Assembly (NCBI GenBank): GCA_022316685.1
Contig: JAKJHU010000046.1
Location: 1,852,001-1,916,000 of the forward strand
Source of the DNA: Progne subis subis
Taxonomy: Eukaryota; Chordata; Aves; Passeriformes; Hirundinidae
DNA length: 64,000 nt
Direction of reading: 5' to 3'
In this document: one piece after another, positions 38,681 to 50,201 of the stretch
Numbering within the stretch: position 1 is the first letter of the stretch
How the letters are laid out: every line of letters starts with the position of its first letter
The notes under the pieces: generated by a model
What the model was told of the DNA's origin: nothing
The model's database searches: none
What the model saw: only the letters and a program-made list of their open reading frames with translations
Program-made: the position numbers and the translations under genes

Positions 38681-40010
38681 GATGATCCGGGATAGCCCGG
38701 GATACTCTGGGATAGCCCGGGATAGCCTGGGATACTCTGGGATAGCCCGGGATACTCTGGGATAGTCCGGGATAGCCCGGGATACTCTGGGATAGCCCGG
38801 GATACTCTGGGATAGCCCGGGATACTCTGGGATAGTCCGGGATAGCCCGGGATACTCTGGGATAGCCCGGGATACTCTGGGATAGCCCGGGATACTCTGG
38901 GATAGTCCGGGATAGCCCGGGATACTCTGGGATAGCCCGGGATACTCTGGGATAGCCCGGGATACTCTGGGATAGTCCGGGATAGCCCGGGATACTCTGG
39001 GATAGCCCGGGATACTCTGGGATAGTCCGGGATAGCCCGGGATACTCTGGGATTGCCCGGGATGCTCTGGGATACTCTGGGATAGCCCGGGATACTCTGG
39101 GATAGCCCGGGATAGCCCGGGATACTCTGGGATAGCCCGGGATAGCCTGGGATACTCTGGGATAGCCTGGGATAGCCCGGGATATTCTGAGATAGCCCGG
39201 GATGCTCTGGGATAGCCCGGGATGCTCTGGGATAGCCCAGGATACTCTGAGATTGCCCGGGATGCTCTGGGGTAGCCCGGGATAGTCCAGGATAGCCCGG
39301 GATATTCTGGGATAGCCCGGGATGCTCTGGGATAGCCCGGGATAGCCCGGGACACTCTGGGATAGCCCGGGATAGTCCGGGATAGCCCGGGATACTCTGG
39401 GATAGCTCGGGATACTCTGGGATAGTCCGGGATAGCCCGGGATAGCTCAGGATACTCTGGGATAGTCCGGGATACTCTGGGATAGTCCGGGATAGCCCGG
39501 GATACTCTGGGATAGTCCGGGATAGCCCAGGATACTCTGGGATACTCTGGGATAGCCCGGGATAGCCCGGGATACTCTGGGATAGCCCGGGATAGTCCGG
39601 GATAGCCCGGGATACTCTGGGATAGCCCGGGATGCTCTGGGATAGTCCGGGATAGCCCGGGATACTCTGGGATAGCCCGGGATGCTCTGGGATAGTCCGG
39701 GATAGCCCGGGATACTCTGGGATAGCCCGGAATACTCTGAGATTGCCCGGGATGCTCTGGGATAGCCTGGGATAGCCCGGGATACTCTGGGATAGTCCGG
39801 GATAGCCCGGGATAGCCCTGGATAGCCCGGGATACTCTGGGATAGCCCTGGATAGCCCGGAATACTCTGAGATTGCCCGGGATGCTCTGGGATAGCCTGG
39901 GATAGCCTGGGATACTCTGGGATACTCTGGGATAGCCCGGGATAGCCCTGGATAGCCCGGGATACTCTGGGATAGCCCTGGATAGCCCGGGATACTCTGG
40001 GATAGCCCGC
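38681..40010 (+). repeat. 10-bp minisatellite, about 133 monomers, with higher-order repeats
   Basis: Every 10 bases from 38,681 begins a monomer of the form GATANYYYGG. Main types are A (GATAGCCCGG), B (GATACTCTGG), C (GATAGTCCGG) and D (GATGCTCTGG), with rarer GATTGCCCGG, GATAGCCTGG and GATAGCCCTG. The register never slips over 1.33 kb: there are only substitutions and no indels. Higher-order units are visible: C-A-B-A-B-A-B (70 bp) three times in a row at 38,761-38,970, a 50-bp C-A-B-A-B next, C-A-B-A-D twice at 39,591-39,690, and one identical 50-bp block at 39,721 and again at 39,851. Each monomer ends in G and the next begins with GA, giving GGG tracts every 10 bases on the + strand. 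No monomer yields a stop on the - strand in any phase, so long - strand frames (up to 567 codons) cross the array; these are not called as genes. Confidence 0.97.
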
Positions 40011-40140
40011 GCCCAGAGCGGGGCCGCGGCCCTGTCCCGGAGCGCCCCCTGGCGCCCGTCCCGGCCGCGGGCCCCGCCGCGTTGTCCTCTCCGGTGTCCG
40101 CGGGGTTCCGCATTCACCAGCGTTTCCGTCGCTCTTCCCA
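40010..40140. promoter_or_regulatory. Small CpG-rich pocket at the minisatellite edge
   Basis: Directly after the last 10-bp monomer the sequence turns strongly GC- and CpG-rich for about 120 bases (GGGGCCGCGGCC, CCCGGCCGCGGGCCCCGCCGCG), then returns to ordinary composition by about 40,150. It is too short for a classical CpG island. It could be a remnant of the ancestral sequence, an unmethylated regulatory element or a small promoter. No exon of a known gene follows. It contains the CTCF-like site listed next. Confidence 0.5.
40041..40056 (-). promoter_or_regulatory. Candidate CTCF binding site
   Basis: The sequence AGCGCCCCCTGGCGCC reads GGCGCCAGGGGGCGCT on the - strand. The core CCAGGGGGCGCT fits the vertebrate CTCF core well at the most constrained positions. 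It lies about 30 bases from the end of the 10-bp minisatellite, a place where a boundary element would be notable. It was identified by eye against the known motif; occupancy cannot be judged from sequence. Confidence 0.5.
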
Positions 40141-42894
40141 GGTATTTGGAATGTTCTGGCTGTCGCAAGGTGCAATATCCTCGGATTGCTCTAGTCTTCA
40201 TCTCGCCTGGCTCGGTCAGTGCCAGGCATCCCTCTGGATCCCTCCCCTCTGCAGTTCCAGGAGCACTGCCTGTGCTGTCGCTGAACAGTTGATTTATGAA
40301 AGCATAAATTTCACCTTGTTTACAGCAAAGTCTCTTGTGGGACCAGAATTTAATATTTTAACCCTCTTAGAAAATGATAAAGGGAATTACACTACTGTAG
40401 TTGTGCATGCATGCGTGTGTGTTGCTCTGCAAAGGAGAAGTTTGGAAAAGGCTTTAAAGCTCTTCCAGACATTGGAGGAAAAGAGTATCTCAATAAATAT
40501 AAACAAAGTGAGAAGACGGTGCAAAAAATTGCTCATAAGGTTGCAGCCACTTGGATATCCTTGAGTCTCTCAAGGGCTGCATTCCTCTGCTCAGGGTTGT
40601 GATCTATTTGTGCAGGCCCAGATGACATCTGGAGGGAGTGTTCGGAACCTTGCTTGGGATTGAGAGATCTTACCCAATTCCTTCAGAAAGTACCAGCTCA
40701 ATTCTGTCCACTCCATGACAAGGCTCAGGCTGTGAGGTAGGAAGGAGGGTGTTTCTGACTGCCTCTGATGTACTTTTGGGGATGCCAGAGGGGCAGCAGC
40801 GATGTGAGGAACTCTGGAGGACCATGTCACCCTCTTGTTCTGAGGCCTGCTAGCGTGATACTCACCTAGCACACCTAAGGCTACCTGGCTTGGTGAATTC
40901 CAGGGGACAATACCAGGACTAGCTACTTAATGGAAAGGATACGTTTATGGCACTTATCAGTTTCTTTCTCTTCTTTATTTCTTTCTCTGAATCCCCTCAT
41001 TATTTTACATGCAAGTTTCACATCTCTTTAATTTGTTACCTTTCTAATTTGAAGAATCCTAATTTGCTTAATGTTCTCTCTAAGAGTGGTATTCCATGTA
41101 TTTAAATATCCTTGGTTCCCTTCTTCCTCATGAATAGCAATGATCAGCTCAGAGTTCATAATTTCATACATGAAGCTGGATTTTTTTCTCCTTGAGCATC
41201 ACTTGACATTTAACTACAGTAATGAGTGCAGGCAAGTGAGAAAGAGCAGAAAAAAGCAACATGAGTGGAAAAGTGTGGGATGCTGCCTTCTGGGGGCAGT
41301 GTGTGCTTGTGTGATTACAGTAACTGTGATCAGCTTCATTTCTCAAGTGCAAACACACGGTGGTTGTTTCAAGAATTCCTCTTATGCTGGAACTAGTTCC
41401 CCATAGGGTCTAGTCTGGCTCTTTACATCTCCTGTACTCATTCACGGTGGGGCTGTTACTTGAGTAATTAAGTAAATCCTTCCCCTTCCTGCAACCTCCA
41501 CTTCCCAGTTTTGTCTCTTTTTACTTTAACTGTCTTTGGAGTTATTTATTTTTCTCAATAGCTAGGCATGTTGATTTTCCCCTTATTACCTACTCCTAGT
41601 AGAGGAATGTTAAAGGGGTTCTACAGGGATATCCTTTGTGGAGGCCAGATTTTTGGTAAAGATTGTCTCAGAAAGCTGCTGAATCCAGTGATCAGAGGTT
41701 CTCCTGCCTCTTGTGTGACAGAAGCAAGTGACATCTTCAGCCTGGAAAATCTTAATTCACATTAAACTGGGTGCTGAAAGGTAGACTGGGGTCTTTGATG
41801 TCTCCTGTTACAGTATCTATGCAATATATAGCATCATTAATTTCTGAAAAGCACAAGAAATTAATAATTGACATAGGTTTGATTGTTGTAGCACAATGCT
41901 TAGAAATGTCTTGCAGTAGGTGCTGTCTGAGATGAAAACAAAAGGAAGGGGTACCTCATTGCTAGCTAAGCCTGAGCTAGTAAATTTGCAGTAAATTTCA
42001 GGGAAAATTACTTAAGTGAATTATGATGCCATCATGGGGTTTGCTTCTGCATTTGTTCTTGTGCTTTTCCCACTCTTTTTTATATGTAGTATTAAAAGAC
42101 TGTTTTAGATAGGTTCTTAGAAATTAAGTTTGTATCTACGTGCTTGGCTATCCTGTATAAATCAAGTATTCTCCTCAAATATATTAGTGGATATTCGTAA
42201 TTTCTCCTCTAAATAGTTAAAAAATACCAAGTGATAAAGATAATTTCCTAAGTGCCAAAAATATTTTTAACCTGGTAAACTAAATGTAAATTCAGTATAT
42301 AATTTCAGAATGTAAATTTCCTGATTTTACCACTGAGGTAAATAACACAGAAAAGAGAGAGAGAAGTTTCTTCTGAGTCCCTTCTCTAAACACTTTTTTG
42401 CCTTGGTTAGGACTTCTGCCTGTGTAACGATGTCTAGTGGTGACTTATTAATGCAACTCTCTTATTATTCCATTGTATTGTTGTACCTCACTATGTAAAT
42501 ACTTGCTGACCTGTGCAAATGAGAAGCTCATGTCCAAAGAGCGCTGTTTGCCACCAAGAAGGCACAAAAACTGTTCAGTAAGAGGAAATTGTTTATGGTA
42601 AGAAGGCAGGATCATCTGCTTCAAGATCCTACGGTAGGGTTTGGTTTTAACAAAGAAACACTGGCAAATGAGCACGAAGAGTTTTACAGGAGCGGAGGAC
42701 AGCAAAAGCAGAAGTTGTGGTGTCGAAAGCTGGACGCACACACAGCTGAAGCTGGCTGAAAGGAATGTAGTTCTGCCATGTGGGTAATTCATAACTCCTT
42801 AAACTGGAAGTGTTTTTCTTAGCCAATTAAACGGCAGGATTAAAATGACTGTTGTAGATGCGGTTTTAATCCTCGGGCAGTTTAGGGATGTCTA
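40141..42894. other. Intergenic DNA, no recognised gene
   Basis: Ordinary AT-rich sequence. A 160-codon + strand frame (40,082-40,564) starts inside the CpG pocket and runs into unique sequence; it has no recognisable domain and I do not call it. Nothing else stands out. Confidence 0.5.
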
Positions 42895-43165
42895 GACCCA
42901 GCTGGGGTCTCTGGAGCTGCTGAGGTCTGTGTTGGGTGTCGCAGCCCGCCCAGGGGCGCGGGTCAGGTTCCTTTGCCGGCGCTGCTGCCGCACTCGAGGT
43001 CCGGCTGGGCAGCAGCTCTGCAGGTGTCAGCCCAGCAGCTGCCGCGGGATGTCTCCCGACAGTGCTTTCCTCAGGGGGTCTGAGCAGCTCCAGCTCCTGC
43101 CTAGTGAGCACAACGCTGCCAGCGCAGCACGCAGCTCAGCCGACGCTCTCCTCCTTTTCCACTAA
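42895..43165. other. GC-rich pocket with moderate CpG content
   Basis: About 270 bases of GC-rich sequence with CpG-containing stretches (GGGGCGCGGGTC, GCCGGCGCTGCTGCCGC, GCTGCCGCGGGATG) between AT-rich flanks. Overlapping short frames on both strands reflect low stop density. It could be a distal regulatory element or part of an unrecognised transcript; no gene can be named. Confidence 0.45.
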
Positions 43166-46100
43166 CTTTTTTGACTGTTAAGGAAGAAATTTGAAGCTAT
43201 TTGGTTTGGACTGTCTTTCATGGCATTAAGTACCGTGATCTCTTGATGACTTTCACTGTCGGTACGTCTTGAGATCTTGCCATATAGAACATAGCGTGTT
43301 CTAAAAATGCTAAATTGCATTGGCAATGGATTGCAATTTTTCCCACAGTGGCCTCTTTTTGCTTATGAGTCAGTAGTAGCAGGACTGTTCCAGTAGTGAC
43401 TGATACTTTTTCTCTTCCTCACCCTTCACTCAGATGTCCCACATCTGTTTCAGCAAGTATGCAACTTGCATCTTTTCTCCTGCTGCATCTCAAATATTTA
43501 CTGCTAGAAAATGTCCCTACACAATAGATACGGAGTAAGAGCTCAGCAGTGCTTCCCTTCCCTTCCCTCTCGGTTGTGCTGGTGGGTTTACATGAGGATG
43601 GGTCCCCACAAGCATTCCCAGAGTGCACGCCTGCTTCCAAGGTGGAGCTGAAGGCTGCAGGTGAGTCCTGAATGTCACTTGTCCTGTGCTCCTGTTCCTA
43701 AAACAGTTTCAGAAGCAGAAGTAGTCCCAGGAGCAACACAATGGACAGGGAGGTACACAAACCCAGCGTGTGCAGCATGTTACTGACTGAGCTGGTGCTG
43801 GCAATTGGAGAAGTTATGCTGCAAACTGGAATTGTCAATGTTGCTTTTGCTGGGCCTTGTCTTTGTACCAGCCTAAGGCCGGAGCAATCACGTGTTGTGC
43901 ATTTGAACAAAGCTTTATGCTAATGTGTTGTGAAGGTAGACTTGAGGCAACCAAAAACCACTCATAATATATATCCTTTTCACTTAATACAACATTTGCT
44001 ATTGTTCTGTCTATAGATTATATAACTAACAAAGTTCTAGCTTGAGAAAGGTGTTGGAAATACAGGACGCTAGATTCTAATCTCCAGCACTGAGATGATT
44101 TCTGTAAGGTTTGGTCTGTTAGCAGGTGGACAGAGATAAATCAATAAATTTAATGCTCAAAGTGTGCATGGTGTCCAGAAGAAGGCCTCATCTCTAAATC
44201 AGCTGGGTGGCAATCATAGCTCAAAACTGCATCCATCACAGTGTTTCACATACAGAAAAGAACTGCTGATCTAGGCAGTCACCTTTGTGATATCAGTCTT
44301 GGCAAATATGCTTTAGAAAATGATCAAGTTTCAGTTACCAAGAAATGCATTCCATCCCAAGAAAACAAGAGGATTAAACCCTTGAGATAAGAGGATGAAG
44401 GTATAGATTTAAATAAATAGGCAATATTTAGGTTTAGAAAGCATCTAAGTTGTTGACAGAAAAATATGAATATGATATGAAGCTTTTCTAAAGCAAGAGA
44501 AATGGAATTACATGGGAGTTTCAAACATTTTGTGTGTTCCTGTAAAACTCTTGAGTTTCACTCTGAAATGGTATTTCTAGTGACATGCAATACAACTAAG
44601 TTTTTAATTCCCCCATTCTCTCTTGCCAAAGGGAAGTGTGGGCTAGGAATGGGACTTTCAAGTCTTCAACTGGCCTCATTCATTCGTCAAATTAATTACC
44701 CCAGCTCCTGGGCTTGAGGACCATCGAGTGGAGTCAGGGACAGTCCACATTGTGCTTTCACCTACCCCTGTGCATGTCTAGGAATAGAGACAGATGCCAA
44801 AGCTGAGACAGATGTTAGTTCTGTGAATTTTAGTTATAGCTGGCAGGTGTGATTTCCATGGGGAACTTGCTCTTCCCATAAGAATGACAGCCAAATGTTA
44901 CAGCTGCGTGGGATCAGAGTGCACATCCTCTTCCAAACACACTCAGAAGCAAAACTAAATGGAGTTTGGCTCTTAATTGTATTGACAGCATTTATTTTCT
45001 CATGTAAACATAAAATGCTTTGTCACTCTCTCTCTGACACACCCTAGCCTATCCTTGTCTGCTGCATGGAGCTCACTCTAAGTCTAAACTCCCTATTGTT
45101 TCTGGATCCTTGGCCTTTACACATATTGTGTCTCTTGGAATATATATGTAAAAACACCTTTCATTTTTCCTTGAAGTTTCTGGTATCTCTGCTTTTGTTC
45201 CCATTTGTGGGACTGCAGCACCTACATCTACTGGCCTGTGCACCATCCAGTCACAACCACAAGTGCACTCCTCAGCAGGAGTTGCCTTATCCACATTTTC
45301 GTGACCAGAAGCACAGCTCTGACCACGGCACCATTCATGTGCTTGCACACACGTCTGTCATTTGCAAGTATTCAAGAATCAAACAGCCACGAGTTAGCAT
45401 CTTATTGTCTTGCTGGGATGTATTTTTTTCACTGGTACTTCTCAAATGTAACATAAGGTCATTAAACATGGAAATAACAACCTCCTCTGCAGTATAGAAA
45501 TTAGATACTTGAGGGCTTCTGAATGTGCAAATATTTGTGTTTCCACACAGTCAGGTGTGTTTGCCTACTGCCCTTCAAAGGCAGGAAGTCTGTGTCACTG
45601 CAGACTCAGAGTGGTGGATTCTTAATGGAGAGCCCAACTCAAACTGACAGATGTTGGGTGTGATTTTTTTAACCTGTCAAGAACCGTCTTTTTTTCTTTT
45701 GCATTTTATTTTTATTAACAAGATACAAGGAACAAAGTGCACTCAGAAAGAGGCGTAGAAAGCAGTAGCAGTCACAGCCACTCCATAGAAAAGAGATGCA
45801 GGATTATAAGAAAGGTTTAGTGAGTTTGTAATCGTGAATGGCACTCCATGCTGAGGCATAATTTTGGGGAGAAATCTGGTGAGAGCTTCACGTTTAATTC
45901 AGAGTGACACCACTGCATTACCTTCACCCAAAATCAAGATCCACAGGAAAGCGTCTGTATCTGTTCATGCTGGAGGAATAACCCAAATTCTGCCTTCCCA
46001 TGACAGATGCACTCCTATGAGGTCATGAGAGAGTCATGAGAGAGTCACTGTCCCACTCTCTGGCTCACTTCTCTCATGGTAAAACATGATTTACTTCACT

Positions 46101-49100
46101 TATTCCCACAGGTTTTGTGGCTGTAATGGGGAGTGTAAACTATTATTTTACTATTGCTTTGGCTGGGAAATGAGGCCTGTCTTTCTCACTGTGTGCACCC
46201 TGTTCGTTACACACAGGCAGAACTGAAACCTTGAGAAACCAGAGTCCAGCTGCGGGGTAGAGGTTTCGCTGTGGCTCCCAAATACCCTCTTGCTGCTCTT
46301 GTTGGCTCAGGCTGTATTTGTAAACATTCACAGGCCCTCTCCTTTGGATTGTTCCTTGGAGCCAGTTTTTCTTTTGATGTGAAACAGGATGTGTGTGTAA
46401 ATTAATTTATTTTACTCAGGGTAGAAAATTACTGCCAAGGTTCTTTGAAGAGTCCTGTGAGCCATCTCTCCCATTGTGTAAACATTCAGGCAATTTTGGT
46501 TAAAATGTTTATTTTTTTAAAATGATGCATAAATGTTAAACTGGCTGTTTTACAGCGGAGAGGTTTTACAGGCTCTTTTAAAAATGTCAAGGTCATCTTT
46601 AAACAGTTACTGTTTAAACTGAGGAGGTGAAACACTGGACCAAGAGAATTCAAAGAAATAAAGGAAAACCAGTATTTTCTGCTAACAGGTGTTATTTGAG
46701 AATTTTGTGCTGGTGAAAGTGATGGTGAAATACTCTGGAGACACTGCTTCTGCATCTACTCCTTTGTACTTGTACTGTGGACATTGTTAGTGAAAATACA
46801 CCCTTCCTGCCTTAGTCCTAAATTTGAAAGGACTTCTGCCTGGTGATGACAGGAAAGCACAGGCTCTGTAAATGTTGACTTCCTGAGATTGCCAGGAGGG
46901 GCCAGTTCGTGCCAATTTTGGCAGTGACGTTTGTGCTCTGGAAGTACACTTCTTCATGGCTTATAATGGACCAGGAGCTTTGATGATTAAATGTTGCTTG
47001 TAATGTCTCCCAGATTCAGAGTAATCTCTCAGGATAAAAAGGTTTGAGAATCCCAGTGGTGGATGATTCTGTCATGTTACATATTATATATAATTCAGCA
47101 CTCCCATGAGGGCAAGGAGCACAGGGTGTTCCTTGTCTAAACCAAAACCTTTCAAACTGCAAGCTTAACAAAATTAATAACAAACCCCTGTATTTTTTTA
47201 AATAGTTTTCTATTCTTTTGTGTTAACATTAAATAACTCCAGTCATGGTTTGATGTTTAATTGGCAGAGTGCTATGATTTGAGAGTTTAAACCTGAGTTT
47301 AAACCAATGACATGCTACCAGACATGCACAATCTCAAGAGCCTGCACACACTTCAGGGTATCTTTGGTGTTCAGCACTTTTATTACAGGACAATAATCCA
47401 CAGCCATTTAAATCAAGATCTAACAGAAAACTCAATGCAAGAAGTTTAGTATCTCCCCAAGGACTGTGACATAAATCCAACTGAGAAGACAAGATGGCAA
47501 AATGGATAGTGTGAGATACATTCGTTTATCTTAAATTGAATTGAATTCAAATAGAGCTAGTAATAGCCAAATGTTTTGATGACTTTGGTTGTGAGAGTTA
47601 AACTGGAGATTTTCTCAGTGATCTGTGCTCCATTTTAAAAAGCAAAAAAACCAAAATTTGTTGCAGCTGGCACTAAATGGAAGTCTTTTCTTTCAGCAGT
47701 AGCAATAGATCGCGTTGACTGATCACCGGAAACCAAACTGCTCATTTCTCATTCCTTTTGGTTATGGCTGAACCCCAGCAATGAGGGAGTTACTTGTTCA
47801 TTTTCTTCTCAACACTCTGAAAGGCAGCATTCAGCTCTAGTGGCCTGTCCATCCATCATAATTTTTTGCAATATTAGCCTTTCCTTTGACAGGGACCTTA
47901 TTTTAAAAAGAGGGAGGCTCCATTCCAGGATGTGGCATTAGTTTTCAGTATTCATTCAGTAATCAATACAATTCAGCACGGTTTATGTATAATTCTATGC
48001 AATATTTTAAGTTGGTGGAGATATCTGGGATATAGGGAGAAATCTGTGTTCATCCTTTACGTAACAGTCATTGAGTCATGCCATCTTGTTTAAACAAACA
48101 GTGTGAATCTTAAAATAGCCCCTGAACATTCCACTGCGATGGCCATATTCAAATGAATGTTCAAGATGTTTCCCCACTATCGTATACCCACAGAGTAACC
48201 CTTCAGTGACAGCAGAGCTGCCTGGAGTCACTATTAAGCTAAACTCGGCACTGGTCATATGGATCTGTTCACTTCCTCTGCTGAAGCAGGAAAATCTGTT
48301 TCTCTGTCATCCATCCACCAAGAGAGGCAACAGAAATTAAATGTTTTGAGACAAACCTCATCTGAGAGTGATTTAGACTACCAGTTACTGTTACCGATAG
48401 TTATTAAGAGCTTGAAAGAACATGACCTTGTTGCCATATAAGTGGTGGGAAACTCTGCTCTTTACCCAATTAACAATTGACATTGGCCGGTTTCAAGAAG
48501 ATAGAAGTGAAAACTTGGGGTTTTTAAATGCATTATTATTAATATTCTTATAGATACAGAACTAGAGGAAGTCCTTATTGCTCTCACTATTTGTCTGACT
48601 TTCATAATCCTTTCTGTTTTCTATAGGGTCCTATGGATAAATTTCAAAGGATAATTTAGATGTGATAAAAGCCTAATATGTTGTAAAACCGATCAGTTAA
48701 AAGAACTGTAGACATTGCAGCTCAGCATTCAAAAATTGTTTAGTGACGTCTCTCTAGCAAAGAAAGTTTCCAAAAGGAATCTGGAAAGGTGAGTCTTCTG
48801 GAGCTCACTGTTTCTAACCTAGAGCTAATGCTAGTATTGAAGAGACTTGGATTTTCATGAGATGAGAAACATAAAATCAGGCTGCTGTAGCTCCTTCTCT
48901 ATGGCTCTGTGGGTGAAGCACTCAGCTTTTCCACACTATCCATGTGTCATCTTCCACTAGGCTTTGCCAGTATCATGTATTTGCGCAGGAATCCAGAACA
49001 GCTTGTGAAATCAGTCAACACACCTGATATTGATCCCTTATTAAGGTAGGGTATGGCTCTGGAGGAAGGATAGTGTGGAGTGAGCTTTTGCCAGTTAAAT

Positions 49101-50180
49101 ATGCTGAATGTGGACCGAATGCTTCCCCTTCCTAGTGGGGGACCTAGCCCACGCTTTTGAAATCCAAAGTTGCAAGCTTTTCAAGCTGAGAGGAAAATAC
49201 CTTGTGTCTAGGTGACTTGGAAAAATCCCAGTGAAAGGCATGTGCCCCCATGGCTCACCAGGGGGCTGGGGAAGCAGGCAGGGTGCCAGAGCTATACAGA
49301 GCCTGCCCAAAGGCACCCAGGCACTGAGACCCTGCCAGACACAGCTGCCCCCTCCTTGGTCTGAGCTCCTGGGGCAGTGACCCACAGCACTGAAGAGCAG
49401 AGACGTACAGAACAGGGCTGGCCACCTGGTCACACTACCTACTGACCCTGTCTCGTAACTGTAGAAAGCACTCAGACACATTAAAATAGAACAAATTTGC
49501 AATGAGATCAGGTTATACGTTTTATGAGCCATATAATTAACATGCGACACTCAGAGCCATGGGATATTATTGACTTAAATAGCTTAGTAACTATCAAAAA
49601 GGATTAGGCGTTGACATGAAACAGAATAGCATGTGCACTGACACAAGCTAGGATCAAAATTACAGGGGCTACCAATCCTGGTGCTTCAGGGCACATTTTG
49701 ATCATCAGCTTGGGGTCAGGAGGAAAGCCACTCTCTAATCAAGTAGCATGCAATATGCACATAGGTCATAGTTACACAGATTTCTTTATTGGCCTGCTTT
49801 GATTCCTTTGCCTTTTTCTTCTCTGTCTTCCTTTCATACCCTTCTCTTCCCCCTCCCTTGCATTTATCATCTGGAATAGGTCACTACTGAAGACAAGACA
49901 CTAAACTAGATGGATGGCTGAATAGTCCCTACTAATAGGGTAATTTAATATTTGCTTCTCTCCAGAACTCTATCGTTTATTTCAAATATAAATTTTATAT
50001 TCATTCACTAAAAAGTTCCTCTCTTTCCAATCTTATTTCTATGCGTGCTACTTTTTATTTTTATCAGCCTCACTTATAAATCCTCAGAGGTAGCAAATGA
50101 ATGTCAGTTTGGGAGAAGGAAGAGAACAACCAGGCACATTAAAGAAAATTGATTTTCTTGGTAGATGAATGGGGTAAGTT

Positions 50181-50201
50181 AAAAAAAAAAAAAAAAAAAA
50201 A
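50181..50201 (+). repeat. Poly-A run (21 bases)
   Basis: The longest homopolymer in the window. It follows GGGGTAAGTT and precedes AGATTTTG. No retrocopy body or target-site duplication is evident. Confidence 0.85.

Noticed and set aside
38498..40201. A 567-codon proline/tyrosine-rich - strand protein over the 10-bp array
   Set aside because: All three phases give the same repeat and no monomer type encodes a stop; the non-repeat ends have no recognisable domain.
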